Assembly: GCA_949297125.1 (NCBI GenBank)
Contig: CASFRS010000004.1
Coordinates: 62,001-126,000 of the forward strand
Direction: 5' to 3'
DNA from: an uncultured Bacteroidales bacterium
GTDB taxonomy: Bacteria > Bacteroidota > Bacteroidia > Bacteroidales > G3-4614
Length of the DNA stretch: 64,000 nt
Below are positions 50,797 through 59,661 of this stretch, piece after piece. A model generated the notes under the pieces. It was not told the DNA's origin and ran no database searches. It worked only from the letters and a program-made list of their open reading frames with translations. The position numbers and the translations under genes are program-made. Each line of letters begins with the position of its first letter. Position 1 is the first letter of the stretch.

Positions 50797-53640
50797 ATGG
50801 TTAAACAGGTCTTTATTGCCACGTTGCTTGTCGGGAGCGGAACGCTGCTGGCGGCACAGACAACCAAGAAAACGCCAAAAACGTACAAACCGGTAAAAAA
50901 GGAAATGTATCACAAAGGGTGGATAGATTTCAATAAAAACGGGGTGAAAGATGTGTACGAAGACCCGACAGCCCCGGTAGAGGCCCGTATAGAAGACCTT
51001 TTAAGCCAGATGACAATGGACGAGAAGACATGTCAGATGGTAACTCTCTACGGATACGGCCGGGTGTTGAAAGATGACCTGCCTACCCCCGAATGGAAGC
51101 AGTCTTTGTGGAAAGACGGTATCGGTGCCATAGATGAGCACCTTAACGGTTTCCGTCAGTGGGGGCTTCCCCCTTCCGACAATGAAAACGTATGGCCGGC
51201 ATCGCGCCATGCGTGGGCGTTGAACGAAGTACAGAGGTTTTTCGTCGAAGAGACGCGTTTGGGCATACCGGTAGATTTTACCAACGAAGGTATCCGTGGC
51301 GTAGAGAGCTACCGTGCTACCAATTTCCCCACCCAGTTGGGAATAGGGCATACATGGAACCGCGACCTGGTTCGCCGCATAGGGGAAATAACCGGATACG
51401 AAGCCCGTATATTGGGATACACCAATGTCTACGCTCCCATATTGGACGTAGGGCGCGACCAGCGGTGGGGACGTTATGAGGAGGTATATGGCGAATCGCC
51501 CTATCTCGTTGCCGAATTGGGGGTAGAGATGGTAAAGGGAATGCAGAAAGACTACCAGGTGGCCGCTACGGCAAAACACTACGTTGCATACAGTAACAAT
51601 AAGGGCGCGCGCGAAGGTATGGCAAGGGTCGACCCACAGATGTCCCCCCGCGAAGTTGAAATGGTGCATGTCTATCCGTTCAAACGTGTTATCCGCGAAA
51701 CAGGCCTTCTGGGTGTAATGAGTTCGTACAACGATTATGACGGCATACCTGTGCAGGGCAGCTATTACTGGCTGACAACGCGTCTGCGCGGCGAGATGGG
51801 CTTCAAGGGGTATGTGGTATCGGACAGCGATGCCTTGGAATATCTCTATATCAAGCACGGCACGGCCGAAGATATGAAGGAGGCCGTAAGGCAGAGCGTG
51901 GCGGCAGGGTTGAATGTGCGTTGTACATTCCGTTCGCCCGAATCGTTTGTTGAGCCGTTGCGCGAGCTTGTGGAAGAGGGCGGTTTAAGCGAAGAACTGA
52001 TTAACGACCGCGTTCGGGACGTGTTGCGCGTGAAATTCCTTGTAGGCCTTTTCGACGCTCCGTACCAGACCGACTTGGCAAAAGCCGATGAGGTAGTCGA
52101 GTGCCCGGAACACGAAGCTGTTGCACTGCAGGCTTCGCGCGAGAGCCTTGTGCTGCTGAAGAACGACAACCAGACATTGCCGCTCGACATAGACAATATC
52201 AAGACTATCGCGGTATGCGGCCCCAATGCGGCTGAAGAGATCTATGCCCTGACACATTACGGGCCTTTGGCAGTGGATGTAACCAGCGTATTGGAAGGTA
52301 TACGCGCCAAAGCGGAAGGAAAGGCTGAGGTGCTCTATACAAAGGGGTGCGATATGGTAGACGCCCACTGGCCCGAAAGCGAACTGATAGACTATCCGCT
52401 GACGGCCGAGGAACAGGCCGAAATAGCCAAAGCCGTTGAAAATGCACGCAAGGCAGATGTGTCGGTTGTGGTATTGGGCGGCGGACAACGTACATGCGGA
52501 GAAAACAAGTCCCGTACAAGCCTTGAACTGCCTGGCAGGCAGTTGCAGTTGTTGCAGGCCGTGCAAGCCGTAGGGAAACCTGTAATACTGGTACTTATCA
52601 ACGGGCGGCCGCTTTCCGTAAATTGGGCCGACAAGTTTGTCCCGGCAATCATAGAGGCCTGGTATCCCGGTTCCAAAGGCGGTGAAGCAGTGGCGGATGT
52701 TCTGTTCGGCGATTATAATCCCGGGGGCAAGCTGACTGTAACTTTCCCCAAAACGGTAGGGCAGATACCGTTCAATTTCCCGTATAAGCCTTTCTCTCAG
52801 GTGGACGGCGAGAGAAGCCAGGGCCCGAAAGGGAACATGACCCGCGTAAACGGCGCCCTCTACCCGTTCGGTTACGGATTGAGCTATACCACATTTGAGT
52901 ATTCCGACATGAAAATCGTTCCCGAAGTCATTACCCCGAACGAAAAGACAACCATAACACTGAAAGTAACCAATACCGGCAACCGTGCAGGCGACGAAGT
53001 CGTCCAGCTTTACGTGCGCGACGTGGTAAGCAGCATTACGACTTATGTAAAGAACCTTGCAGGTTTTGAGCGCATACACTTGCTTCCTGGCGAGACAAAA
53101 GAGGTCTCCTTCGTATTGGATGCCAAGCAGTTGGAATTGCTCAACGAAAACATGAAATGGGTGGTTGAACCGGGAGAATTTTCGATTATGGCAGGTGCGT
53201 CTTCCGAAGATATCCGTCAGGAAGGTGTATTGACTGTAGAAGATTATGCAGTCCGTAAAGCCCGTCTGGAGAAAGAAAAACTGGAATCGCCGGTAACGGC
53301 CAGCACCAACCAGAAAAGCGCAGTGAAAGTAATTGATAATGATCCGCAAACATATTGGCAAGGCAATAAGGGCGATTATTTGACTTTTGCCCTGAAAGAG
53401 AATCAGAAGATAGAAGAGGTAACCGTAACGTTTGTCCGCGACAACAAACAGCCCGCCAATTTTGAAATTCAGCTTTCCGGCGGGGGCGGCCAGTTCCTGA
53501 CGGTATATTCCGGTACGGTAGGCGAGTACGGCAAACCCATGACGTATAAATTCCAGGGTACGACAGCCAGCGACCTGCGCATATTGCTCAACGACGATTC
53601 GGTGGGCGTTGCAGAGGTAATTGTAGGCAAAACTGAATAA
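50797..53640 (+). CDS. Secreted glycoside hydrolase family 3 enzyme
   Basis: 947 residues. A signal peptide ends near LLAAQ (about 21). A short DFNKNGVKDVYED calcium-loop-like motif (about 48-60) precedes the GH3 barrel; the predicted nucleophile is Asp343 in VVSDSDALEYL. The (alpha/beta)6 domain, a fibronectin-III-like domain (about 700-790, VTNTGNRAGDEVVQLYVRD) and a C-terminal F5/8-type discoidin-like domain (about 830-947, DNDPQTYWQGNKGDYLTF) follow. Long GH3 proteins of this type are beta-glucosidases or beta-xylosidases; the discoidin-like tail suggests polymer or cell-surface binding. A TACCTTTG -7 box is at 50744-50751. No SusC/D genes are adjacent. Confidence 0.93.
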   Translation: MVKQVFIATLLVGSGTLLAAQTTKKTPKTYKPVKKEMYHKGWIDFNKNGVKDVYEDPTAPVEARIEDLLSQMTMDEKTCQMVTLYGYGRVLKDDLPTPEWKQSLWKDGIGAIDEHLNGFRQWGLPPSDNENVWPASRHAWALNEVQRFFVEETRLGIPVDFTNEGIRGVESYRATNFPTQLGIGHTWNRDLVRRIGEITGYEARILGYTNVYAPILDVGRDQRWGRYEEVYGESPYLVAELGVEMVKGMQKDYQVAATAKHYVAYSNNKGAREGMARVDPQMSPREVEMVHVYPFKRVIRETGLLGVMSSYNDYDGIPVQGSYYWLTTRLRGEMGFKGYVVSDSDALEYLYIKHGTAEDMKEAVRQSVAAGLNVRCTFRSPESFVEPLRELVEEGGLSEELINDRVRDVLRVKFLVGLFDAPYQTDLAKADEVVECPEHEAVALQASRESLVLLKNDNQTLPLDIDNIKTIAVCGPNAAEEIYALTHYGPLAVDVTSVLEGIRAKAEGKAEVLYTKGCDMVDAHWPESELIDYPLTAEEQAEIAKAVENARKADVSVVVLGGGQRTCGENKSRTSLELPGRQLQLLQAVQAVGKPVILVLINGRPLSVNWADKFVPAIIEAWYPGSKGGEAVADVLFGDYNPGGKLTVTFPKTVGQIPFNFPYKPFSQVDGERSQGPKGNMTRVNGALYPFGYGLSYTTFEYSDMKIVPEVITPNEKTTITLKVTNTGNRAGDEVVQLYVRDVVSSITTYVKNLAGFERIHLLPGETKEVSFVLDAKQLELLNENMKWVVEPGEFSIMAGASSEDIRQEGVLTVEDYAVRKARLEKEKLESPVTASTNQKSAVKVIDNDPQTYWQGNKGDYLTFALKENQKIEEVTVTFVRDNKQPANFEIQLSGGGGQFLTVYSGTVGEYGKPMTYKFQGTTASDLRILLNDDSVGVAEVIVGKTE

Positions 53641-53670
53641 GGATTCATTTATAATGACAAACGGCAAGGA

Positions 53671-53698
53671 CGGCAAGACTGTTCTTGCCGTTGTTTGT
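53671..53698 (+). terminator. Terminator after GH3
   Basis: CGGCAAGA and TCTTGCCG pair across a 4-nt loop, followed by TTGTTTGTT. Confidence 0.75.
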
Positions 53699-53862
53699 TA
53701 TTGGCGGGGGAAACCGCTGTCTTTCCTTAAAAGTTTGCCGGAAGTATCGGAAAGCCCCTGCGGCTTATGGACAAAAAGGAGATGCCCGGTAAAAGGCGGT
53801 TTTGTGTAGCGTCCCTCTCTTTCCTCAGAGTTCCTGTTCGCTCTCCGGTATGATAAGAATGA

Positions 53863-53906
53863 GACTGACAGAAAAGGCTGTTGCCTTTTCTGTCAGTCCT
53901 TTTTTT
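53863..53906 (+). terminator. Strong plus-strand terminator facing fabI
   Basis: A 16-bp perfect stem (53863-53878 with 53883-53898) with a TGTT loop, then a CTTTTTTT run. No minus-strand T run, so it is not fabI's own terminator. Confidence 0.88.
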
Positions 53907-53943
53907 GTGGGTATGCGAGTTTATGCGCCTGCCGTTTACAGGA

Positions 53944-54825
53944 TTATTCTTTCGTCTCCTCAGGCCCTCCGCCGAATGGGTACTGGTTCTTGTGCACGTC
54001 ATCGAAGCGCATTCCCTTTTCATAGGTTTTCATGGCTCGGCGCGACATGCCCATCGAAGAGAATCCTCCGTCGTGATACAGGTTTTGCATCGTTACCTTG
54101 CGAGTGAAGTCGGAGAAGAGCGTCAGTACGTAATCGGCGCAGTCTTCAGCCGTTGCATTGCCGAGAGGGGACATGCTCTCGGCAAACGACATGAGGTCGT
54201 TCAATCCCAATACGCCGCTGCCGGCCGTCGTCTGCGTAGGCGACTGCGATACGGTATTGATACGTACATGTTTTTCACGGCCGTAGATATATCCGAAACT
54301 GCGGGCTATCGATTCCAGAAGTGCTTTGGCATCTGCCATATCGTTGTAACCGTAGAGGGTGCGTTGTGCTGCTATGTACGACAATGCCACTATCGAACCC
54401 CATTCGTTTATGGCGTCCTTCTGGCGGGCAACCTGTATTGCTTTGTGGAATGATATTGCCGATATGTCGAGTGTCTTTGCCAAATAGTCGTAGTTGAGGT
54501 CATCGTATGTACGTCCTTTACGAACGTTGGGCGACATGCCGATAGAGTGAAGCATAAAATCGAACTTGCCTCCGAAATGTTCCATTGTCTTGTCGATAAG
54601 ATTTTCGAGGTCTTCGACACTTGTGGCATCTGCCGGAATAACGATTGTATTGCACTTCTCGGCCAGTTTGCCGATTGTTCCCATACGGATCGATACTGCG
54701 GTATTGGTGAGGACAATTTCTGCGCCCTCTTCAACAGCGCGTTCCGCAACTTTCCATGCAATGGATTGTTCGTTAAGGGCACCGAAAATAAGACCCTTCT
54801 TACCTTTTAATAAATTGCAAGCCAT
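53944..54825 (-). CDS. fabI: Enoyl-ACP reductase (NADH)
   Basis: 293 residues. It catalyses the last reduction in fatty acid elongation, and is the triclosan target class. SDR-type motifs: KGKKGLIFGALNEQSIAW, MLHSIGMSP, VALSYIAAQRTLYGYNDMADAK (catalytic tyrosine and lysine), NTVSQSPTQTTAGSG. The ATG at 54825 (MACNLLKGKKGL) is the family start; the frame is open 20 codons upstream. The C-terminal tail (KGMRFDDVHKNQYPFGG) is the longer form of Bacteroidota FabI. Confidence 0.97.
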   Translation of the reverse strand: MACNLLKGKKGLIFGALNEQSIAWKVAERAVEEGAEIVLTNTAVSIRMGTIGKLAEKCNTIVIPADATSVEDLENLIDKTMEHFGGKFDFMLHSIGMSPNVRKGRTYDDLNYDYLAKTLDISAISFHKAIQVARQKDAINEWGSIVALSYIAAQRTLYGYNDMADAKALLESIARSFGYIYGREKHVRINTVSQSPTQTTAGSGVLGLNDLMSFAESMSPLGNATAEDCADYVLTLFSDFTRKVTMQNLYHDGGFSSMGMSRRAMKTYEKGMRFDDVHKNQYPFGGGPEETKE

Positions 54826-54848
54826 TATTGTTTGGATTAAAATTTTTG

Positions 54849-54882
54849 CAAAGGTACGAAAAATTGTTATCCCTGTTACAAA
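54849..54882 (-). promoter_or_regulatory. Predicted promoter of fabI
   Basis: On the minus strand TTTG, 22 bp, TACCTTTG (54856-54849), about 25 bp before the fabI start. The spacer is slightly long. Confidence 0.55.
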
Positions 54883-55065
54883 CAAAGTGTCAAAAATAGA
54901 AAACGGGTGTACGGCATTCTACGTTTTGCTGATGTTATAAGTGTGTGCGTTTTGCTTGAATGCAGGATTGTCTCATCCGGGTTTTCTGTATAGGTTATAA
55001 TGAAGATTGGAGCAAGCCTTGCGACAGGATAATAAAAGGAATCAGGAATATCATGGAGGATACAG

Positions 55066-55123
55066 GATACGGCTCGGCATAGCCAAAAAAATTTGCCTCT
55101 GCTCTCGCCTTTCACCAATTTGG
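55066..55123 (+). repeat. Promoter-bearing dispersed repeat, copy B (defective)
   Basis: Matches copy A through TTTG (55092-55095) and the following CCTCTGCTCTCGCCTTTC, but the -7 region reads CCAATTTG, so the promoter is probably dead. It lies 74 bp before copy C. Confidence 0.85.
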
Positions 55124-55139
55124 CTCCGCCGAATACAGG

Positions 55140-55196
55140 ATACGGCTCGGCATAGCCAAATAAATTTGTCTCTGCTCTCGCCTTTCACTATATTTG
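55140..55196 (+). repeat. Promoter-bearing dispersed repeat, copy C (sulfatase promoter)
   Basis: Same repeat with TTTG (55165-55168), 20 bp, TATATTTG (55189-55196), an exact consensus promoter 45 bp before the sulfatase ATG. Confidence 0.88.
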
Positions 55197-55241
55197 TCTG
55201 CAAAGTGTACGGTTTTACAGATAAACTTGAAAAGACAAGAA

Positions 55242-56813
55242 ATGAAGAAAATAATCCTTACGTCATTAATGGCCGGTATGGCTGCAATGGAGGCCGATGC
55301 CCAACATTGCGATAAAACTAACGTAGTTTTGATTCTTTGCGATGATATGGGGTTCTCCGACCTTGGTTGTTATGGCGGTGAAGTTCAGACTCCCAACATA
55401 GACAGCCTTGCAATGAAAGGAACTCGTTTCAGCCAGTTCAAGAATACCGGAAGAAGTTGCCCGAGCCGGGCGGCCCTGCTTACCGGGCAGTACCAGCATA
55501 GGGCAGGAATGGGGTGGATGACGGCCGTTGATGAGCATCGTCCGGGGTATAGAGGCCAGATTGACGCCGATTGCCCTACAGTGGCCGAGGCTATGAGGGC
55601 AAACGGGTACAGCACGTATATGAGCGGTAAATGGCATGTAACGCTTGAAGGAGCTTTCGATGCCCCTAACGGAAGCTATCCGGTTGAACGCGGATTCGAC
55701 AAGTACTACGGGTGCTTGAGCGGCGGAGGCAGTTATTACAGGCCGCAACCGTTGTACAATAATCTGGAGAGAGTAACCGAGCTGCCTGACGATTATTATT
55801 ATACAACGGCAATAACCGATTCGGCAGTAAGCTATATACGCCAGCATCCCGACGATAAGCCCATGTTCCTTTATGTGGCGTATTATGCTCCGCATCTTCC
55901 GTTGCAGGCACCCGAAGAAAGGGTGGAAAAATGCCTTGCGCGTTATGCTGTAGGGTATGACGTGTTGCGCGAACAACGCTTCGAGCGGCAAAAAATGCTC
56001 GGACTTGTTCCCGCCGATATGGAATTGCCTGTCTACGACAGGGAGTTCGGCGGCAAACGCCCGGCATGGACCGATTTAACAGACGAACAACGGAGGCAGT
56101 GGACCAGGGATATGGCCACATATGCAGCCATGATAGAGATTATGGACGACGGAGTAGGAGAGTTGGTAAATGCCGTAAAGGAAAAGGGAATGCTTGAAAA
56201 TACCGTATTTATGTTCCTTAGCGATAATGGGGCTACGAATGAGGGTGGATACCTCGGACAACTGATGGCCGATTTGAGCAATACTCCCTACCGCAGTTAC
56301 AAGCAGTGGTGTTTCCAGGGAGGGACGAGCACACCATTTATACTGACGTATGGAGATGCCGATAAGAATCCGGCTCCCGGGACAATATGCACCCAACCGG
56401 CACATATAATAGACGTAATGCCTACGTGTATTAACCTCGCAACGGAAAATTACGTAGAGCAGTCCGAAAGTTGCAATTTGCCGGGAATAAGCCTGCTCCC
56501 CTCTGTCCGCGGAGAAGAAGAGGCGGAGCGCAATCTCTATTTTGAACACCAAAGTTCATGTGCAATCATATCGGGGAACTGGAAACTTGTCAGGGCTAAC
56601 AGGAATGCGCCGTGGGAATTAATCAATTTGGAGAACGATCCGTTTGAAACGGACGATTTGTCCGGCCGTTATCCCGAGAAGAAATCGGAATTGGAAAAGA
56701 AATGGAATGAATGGGCCGATTCCGTCAATGTTTTCCCGCTTGAGGACAAACCGTGGACCGAGCGCATAAATTATTACAAGGGGCTTAATCCCGACCAAAG
56801 CGGAAAGGAGTGA
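55242..56813 (+). CDS. Secreted sulfatase, cysteine (formylglycine) type
   Basis: 523 residues. A signal peptide ends near ADAQ (residue 21). The S1 sulfatase signature is NTGRSCPSRAALLTG with Cys73, the residue oxidised to formylglycine, which in anaerobes needs the radical-SAM maturase anSME (not in this window). Metal ligands: LCDDMG at the N-terminus and LSDNGATNEGG. The mature enzyme would hydrolyse sulfate esters of carbohydrates; subfamily and substrate cannot be told by eye. The ATG at 55242 gives the signal peptide. The next gene starts within or just after its stop, so it is paired with a GH2 enzyme. Confidence 0.95.
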   Translation: MKKIILTSLMAGMAAMEADAQHCDKTNVVLILCDDMGFSDLGCYGGEVQTPNIDSLAMKGTRFSQFKNTGRSCPSRAALLTGQYQHRAGMGWMTAVDEHRPGYRGQIDADCPTVAEAMRANGYSTYMSGKWHVTLEGAFDAPNGSYPVERGFDKYYGCLSGGGSYYRPQPLYNNLERVTELPDDYYYTTAITDSAVSYIRQHPDDKPMFLYVAYYAPHLPLQAPEERVEKCLARYAVGYDVLREQRFERQKMLGLVPADMELPVYDREFGGKRPAWTDLTDEQRRQWTRDMATYAAMIEIMDDGVGELVNAVKEKGMLENTVFMFLSDNGATNEGGYLGQLMADLSNTPYRSYKQWCFQGGTSTPFILTYGDADKNPAPGTICTQPAHIIDVMPTCINLATENYVEQSESCNLPGISLLPSVRGEEEAERNLYFEHQSSCAIISGNWKLVRANRNAPWELINLENDPFETDDLSGRYPEKKSELEKKWNEWADSVNVFPLEDKPWTERINYYKGLNPDQSGKE

Positions 56814-56836
56814 GAACCAGCAAGCAAGTGATACCG

Positions 56837-59506
56837 ATGAGCAGATACAGTGTAATTTCGGGCCTGGTTCTCCTGTTGTCGCTCTTCTGTACGATACCGG
56901 TATCGGGCAGTTACCGCCCCGCATATTCTACCGCAGGGTTTTATACTTTGCCGAATACAGGCCGCAGCGTTTACGACATGAACCCTGCATGGCGTTTCCA
57001 CAAAGGGAGTGCCGCCGGTGCGGAACGTGCCGGCTACGATGACCGGGAGTGGAGTGCGGTTTCTCTTCCCGACGGGATAGAATATCTTCCTGTCGATGCC
57101 AGCGGGTGCATAAACTATCAGGGAGAAGTCTGGTACAGGAAGCGTTTCACCCCTTCGCCCGAGTGGGAAGGCAAGCGGCTTTTCCTCTATTTTGAAGGGA
57201 TTATGGGAAAGTCCAGGATATGGGTCAACGGAAAGCTGTTAAAAGAACATCTCGGAGGATACCTCCCTGTTATAGCGGATGTTACCTCTGTGTTGAAATA
57301 CGGGGAGGAGAATGTAGTAGCTGTGTGGGCCGACAACAGCGATGATATATCGTATCCGCCGGGAAAGTCGCAGGATGTGCTCGATTTTGCATACTTCGGA
57401 GGCATATACCGCGATTGCCGGATGATAGTGCACAACAACGTTTACATAACCGATCCCAATTATGAAGATGTCGCTGCAGGCGGCGGGGTATTCGTGTCGT
57501 ACGACAAAGTATCGGAACAGTCGGCGTATTTAAATGCGACAACCCATGTCCGCAACTCTACCGACCATACATATAGGGGCGATGTAGTATATGAACTGTA
57601 CGACCGCGACGGCAAACCGGTTTTGAGTTCTGCGGCGGGCATCTCCGTACAGAAGGGCAAAGCCGTACAGGTCTCGCGCAAGATGAAGGTCGACTCGCCG
57701 CATTTGTGGTCGCCCGACTCTCCGTACCTGTATAAATTGCATGTTTATGTAAAAGACAAGGCCGGAAACATAACCGACGGGTATTATGTGCGCGTGGGAA
57801 TACGCAGCATCGAGTTCAAGGGCAAGGACGGATTCTGGCTTAACGGGAAGCCTTACCCCGAACCCCTTATCGGGGCAAACAGGCACCAGGATTTTGCCGT
57901 TATAGGCAACGCATTGCCCAACAACCTGCATTGGAGGGATGCAAAAAAACTGCGCGATGCCGGGCTGCGCGTGATACGTAACGCGCACTATCCGCAGGAC
58001 CCGGCATTTATGGATGCTTGCGATGAACTGGGCCTTTTTGTAATAGTGAATACGCCAGGCTGGCAATTCTGGAACGACGACCCGGTTTTTGCCGACCGGG
58101 TGTACAGCGATATCCGTAATATGGTGCGCCGCGACCGCAACCGCCCGTCGGTATGGTTGTGGGAGCCAATACTGAACGAAACGTGGTATCCGGCCGATTT
58201 TGCCGGAAACGTGGCGGATATACTTGAAGAAGAGTATCCATATCCATACTGTTATGTCGGCTGCGATGCTACGGCCTTAGGCAATGAATACTTCCCGGTA
58301 CATTTTACGCATCCGCTGAACGGGAACGGAGGAGCGTTCAATACCGACGACCTCGACCCTGAAATTACATATTTCACCCGCGAATGGGGCGATAATGTAG
58401 ACGACTGGAACTCGCACAACTCGCCGAGCAGGGTAAGCCGTGCGTGGGGCGAGATACCTATGCTGAAACAGGCGCAAGGGTATGCAAAGACCGATTACAA
58501 ATACACATGCTACGATGTGTTGTACCGTAACCCGCGCCACCACGCAGGCGGATGCCTGTGGCATTCTTTCGACCACCAGAGAGGGTATCACCCCGATCCG
58601 TTCTATGGCGGGATAATGGATGCCTTCCGCCAGCCGAAATTGTCGTATTACATGTTCATGTCCCAGCGTCCGGCAGAGTCCAACTCCGAACTTATGGCCG
58701 ACACCGGGCCCATGGTATATATTGCCAATGCCATGACACCGTTTTCGCCCGAGGATGTTACCGTGTACAGCAACTGCGATGAAGTAAGGCTTACCTGTTG
58801 CAAGGACGGGGAAGTGCGCACGTACACGAAACCGAAGGCCGATGAAGGGATGCCGTCGCCGGTAATTACATTCAGCGATGTTTGGGACGTAATGCACGAC
58901 AAGCAACTCTCGCGCGACAACCGGCAATCCGAATCGTTCCTTTTGGCGGAAGGTGTCATGGACGGAGAAGTGGTGGCCACCCATAAAGTGATGCCGGCGC
59001 GCCGTCCGTCCAGAATATTGCTGTGGGCCGACAGTGAAGATACAGAGTTCGTTGCCGACGGCTCCGATATGGTAACCGTAGTAGCCGCAGTTGCAGATGA
59101 TAACGGCAATATAAAACGGTTGAACAATTACATGATAAGGTTCGATATTGAAGGAGAAGGGACGCTTGTCGCCGACGGCGGGACCTTTACCAATCCGCGT
59201 CCCGTGGTTTGGGGTACGGCTCCCGTACTTGTCCGTTTCTCTACAAATCCCGGTACGGTAAAAATACGGGCATCGGTGGTGTACGAAGGCAAGCATACAC
59301 CTGTCCCGGCCGAACTTGTCCTTACTACCGTAAAGCCCGATTATGAACTGGTAGCAGACGAAAAGGAACTGGATGCTTTGGAAAATGCCGTTATTTCAGT
59401 ATCGGACAAGAATCCGGCTCAGGATTACGGACGCAAAGAGGCACAACAGGAGGATTACCGCAAGAAACTTAAGGAGGTGGAGAAACAACAGAGCGATTTT
59501 GAATAA
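56837..59506 (+). CDS. Secreted glycoside hydrolase family 2 enzyme, paired with the sulfatase
   Basis: 889 residues. The signal peptide runs to about residue 25 (SGLVLLLSLFCTIPVSGS). A sugar-binding jelly roll (WRFHKGSAAG..., KSRIWVNGKLL), Ig domain, and barrel with predicted acid/base Glu448 in PILNETW and nucleophile Glu516 in TREWGDN follow, then a C-terminal Ig/Big-like domain (EFVADGSDMVTVVAAV). It ends in a charged, Lys/Glu-rich helical tail (about 860-889), unusual for a secreted GH2. I take ATG 56837; a GTG at 56810 overlaps the sulfatase stop but weakens the signal peptide. With the sulfatase it likely acts on a sulfated glycan; galactosidase or glucuronidase cannot be distinguished. 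Confidence 0.92.
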   Translation: MSRYSVISGLVLLLSLFCTIPVSGSYRPAYSTAGFYTLPNTGRSVYDMNPAWRFHKGSAAGAERAGYDDREWSAVSLPDGIEYLPVDASGCINYQGEVWYRKRFTPSPEWEGKRLFLYFEGIMGKSRIWVNGKLLKEHLGGYLPVIADVTSVLKYGEENVVAVWADNSDDISYPPGKSQDVLDFAYFGGIYRDCRMIVHNNVYITDPNYEDVAAGGGVFVSYDKVSEQSAYLNATTHVRNSTDHTYRGDVVYELYDRDGKPVLSSAAGISVQKGKAVQVSRKMKVDSPHLWSPDSPYLYKLHVYVKDKAGNITDGYYVRVGIRSIEFKGKDGFWLNGKPYPEPLIGANRHQDFAVIGNALPNNLHWRDAKKLRDAGLRVIRNAHYPQDPAFMDACDELGLFVIVNTPGWQFWNDDPVFADRVYSDIRNMVRRDRNRPSVWLWEPILNETWYPADFAGNVADILEEEYPYPYCYVGCDATALGNEYFPVHFTHPLNGNGGAFNTDDLDPEITYFTREWGDNVDDWNSHNSPSRVSRAWGEIPMLKQAQGYAKTDYKYTCYDVLYRNPRHHAGGCLWHSFDHQRGYHPDPFYGGIMDAFRQPKLSYYMFMSQRPAESNSELMADTGPMVYIANAMTPFSPEDVTVYSNCDEVRLTCCKDGEVRTYTKPKADEGMPSPVITFSDVWDVMHDKQLSRDNRQSESFLLAEGVMDGEVVATHKVMPARRPSRILLWADSEDTEFVADGSDMVTVVAAVADDNGNIKRLNNYMIRFDIEGEGTLVADGGTFTNPRPVVWGTAPVLVRFSTNPGTVKIRASVVYEGKHTPVPAELVLTTVKPDYELVADEKELDALENAVISVSDKNPAQDYGRKEAQQEDYRKKLKEVEKQQSDFE

Positions 59507-59587
59507 AGCCGATATGCGTTATGCCTGCACCGGGCTTGTCGGCATAACCGCTTCTGTACGGAGAATCTGTATTACGATATTGGCAAA

Positions 59588-59620
59588 GGGACGGACGAGA
59601 TTTTATCGTCCGTCCCTTTA
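59588..59620. terminator. Hairpin terminator after GH2, probably bidirectional
   Basis: An 11-bp perfect stem (59588-59598 with 59606-59616) with short T runs on both sides; it separates the convergent GH2 and recombinase genes. Confidence 0.8.
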
Positions 59621-59661
59621 TCGCGCCATTGCGGAAGGTCATCATGACGTCATCCGGCATT

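Larger units (their letters stand above)
53641..53943. other. Intergenic region GH3 / fabI with two hairpins
   Basis: No supported gene. It contains the GH3 terminator and a second plus-strand terminator (both listed). No -7/-33 promoter is visible between them. Confidence 0.5.
54826..55241. other. Divergent region fabI / sulfatase
   Basis: No gene is supported. From left: the fabI promoter (54849-54882), about 180 bp without recognisable features, then two promoter-type repeats (copies B and C), the second with an intact promoter. Confidence 0.7.

Noticed and set aside
54826..55065. Possible small gene or CRISPR-like repeats upstream of the sulfatase
   Set aside because: There are only two repeat copies, they are promoter-like and of the dispersed family; no spacer array and no cas genes anywhere in the window.
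35543..59506. A single large polysaccharide utilisation locus
   Set aside because: The GH2, GH3, sulfatase and second GH2 genes are separated by housekeeping genes, have separate promoters, and lack SusC/SusD and regulators.
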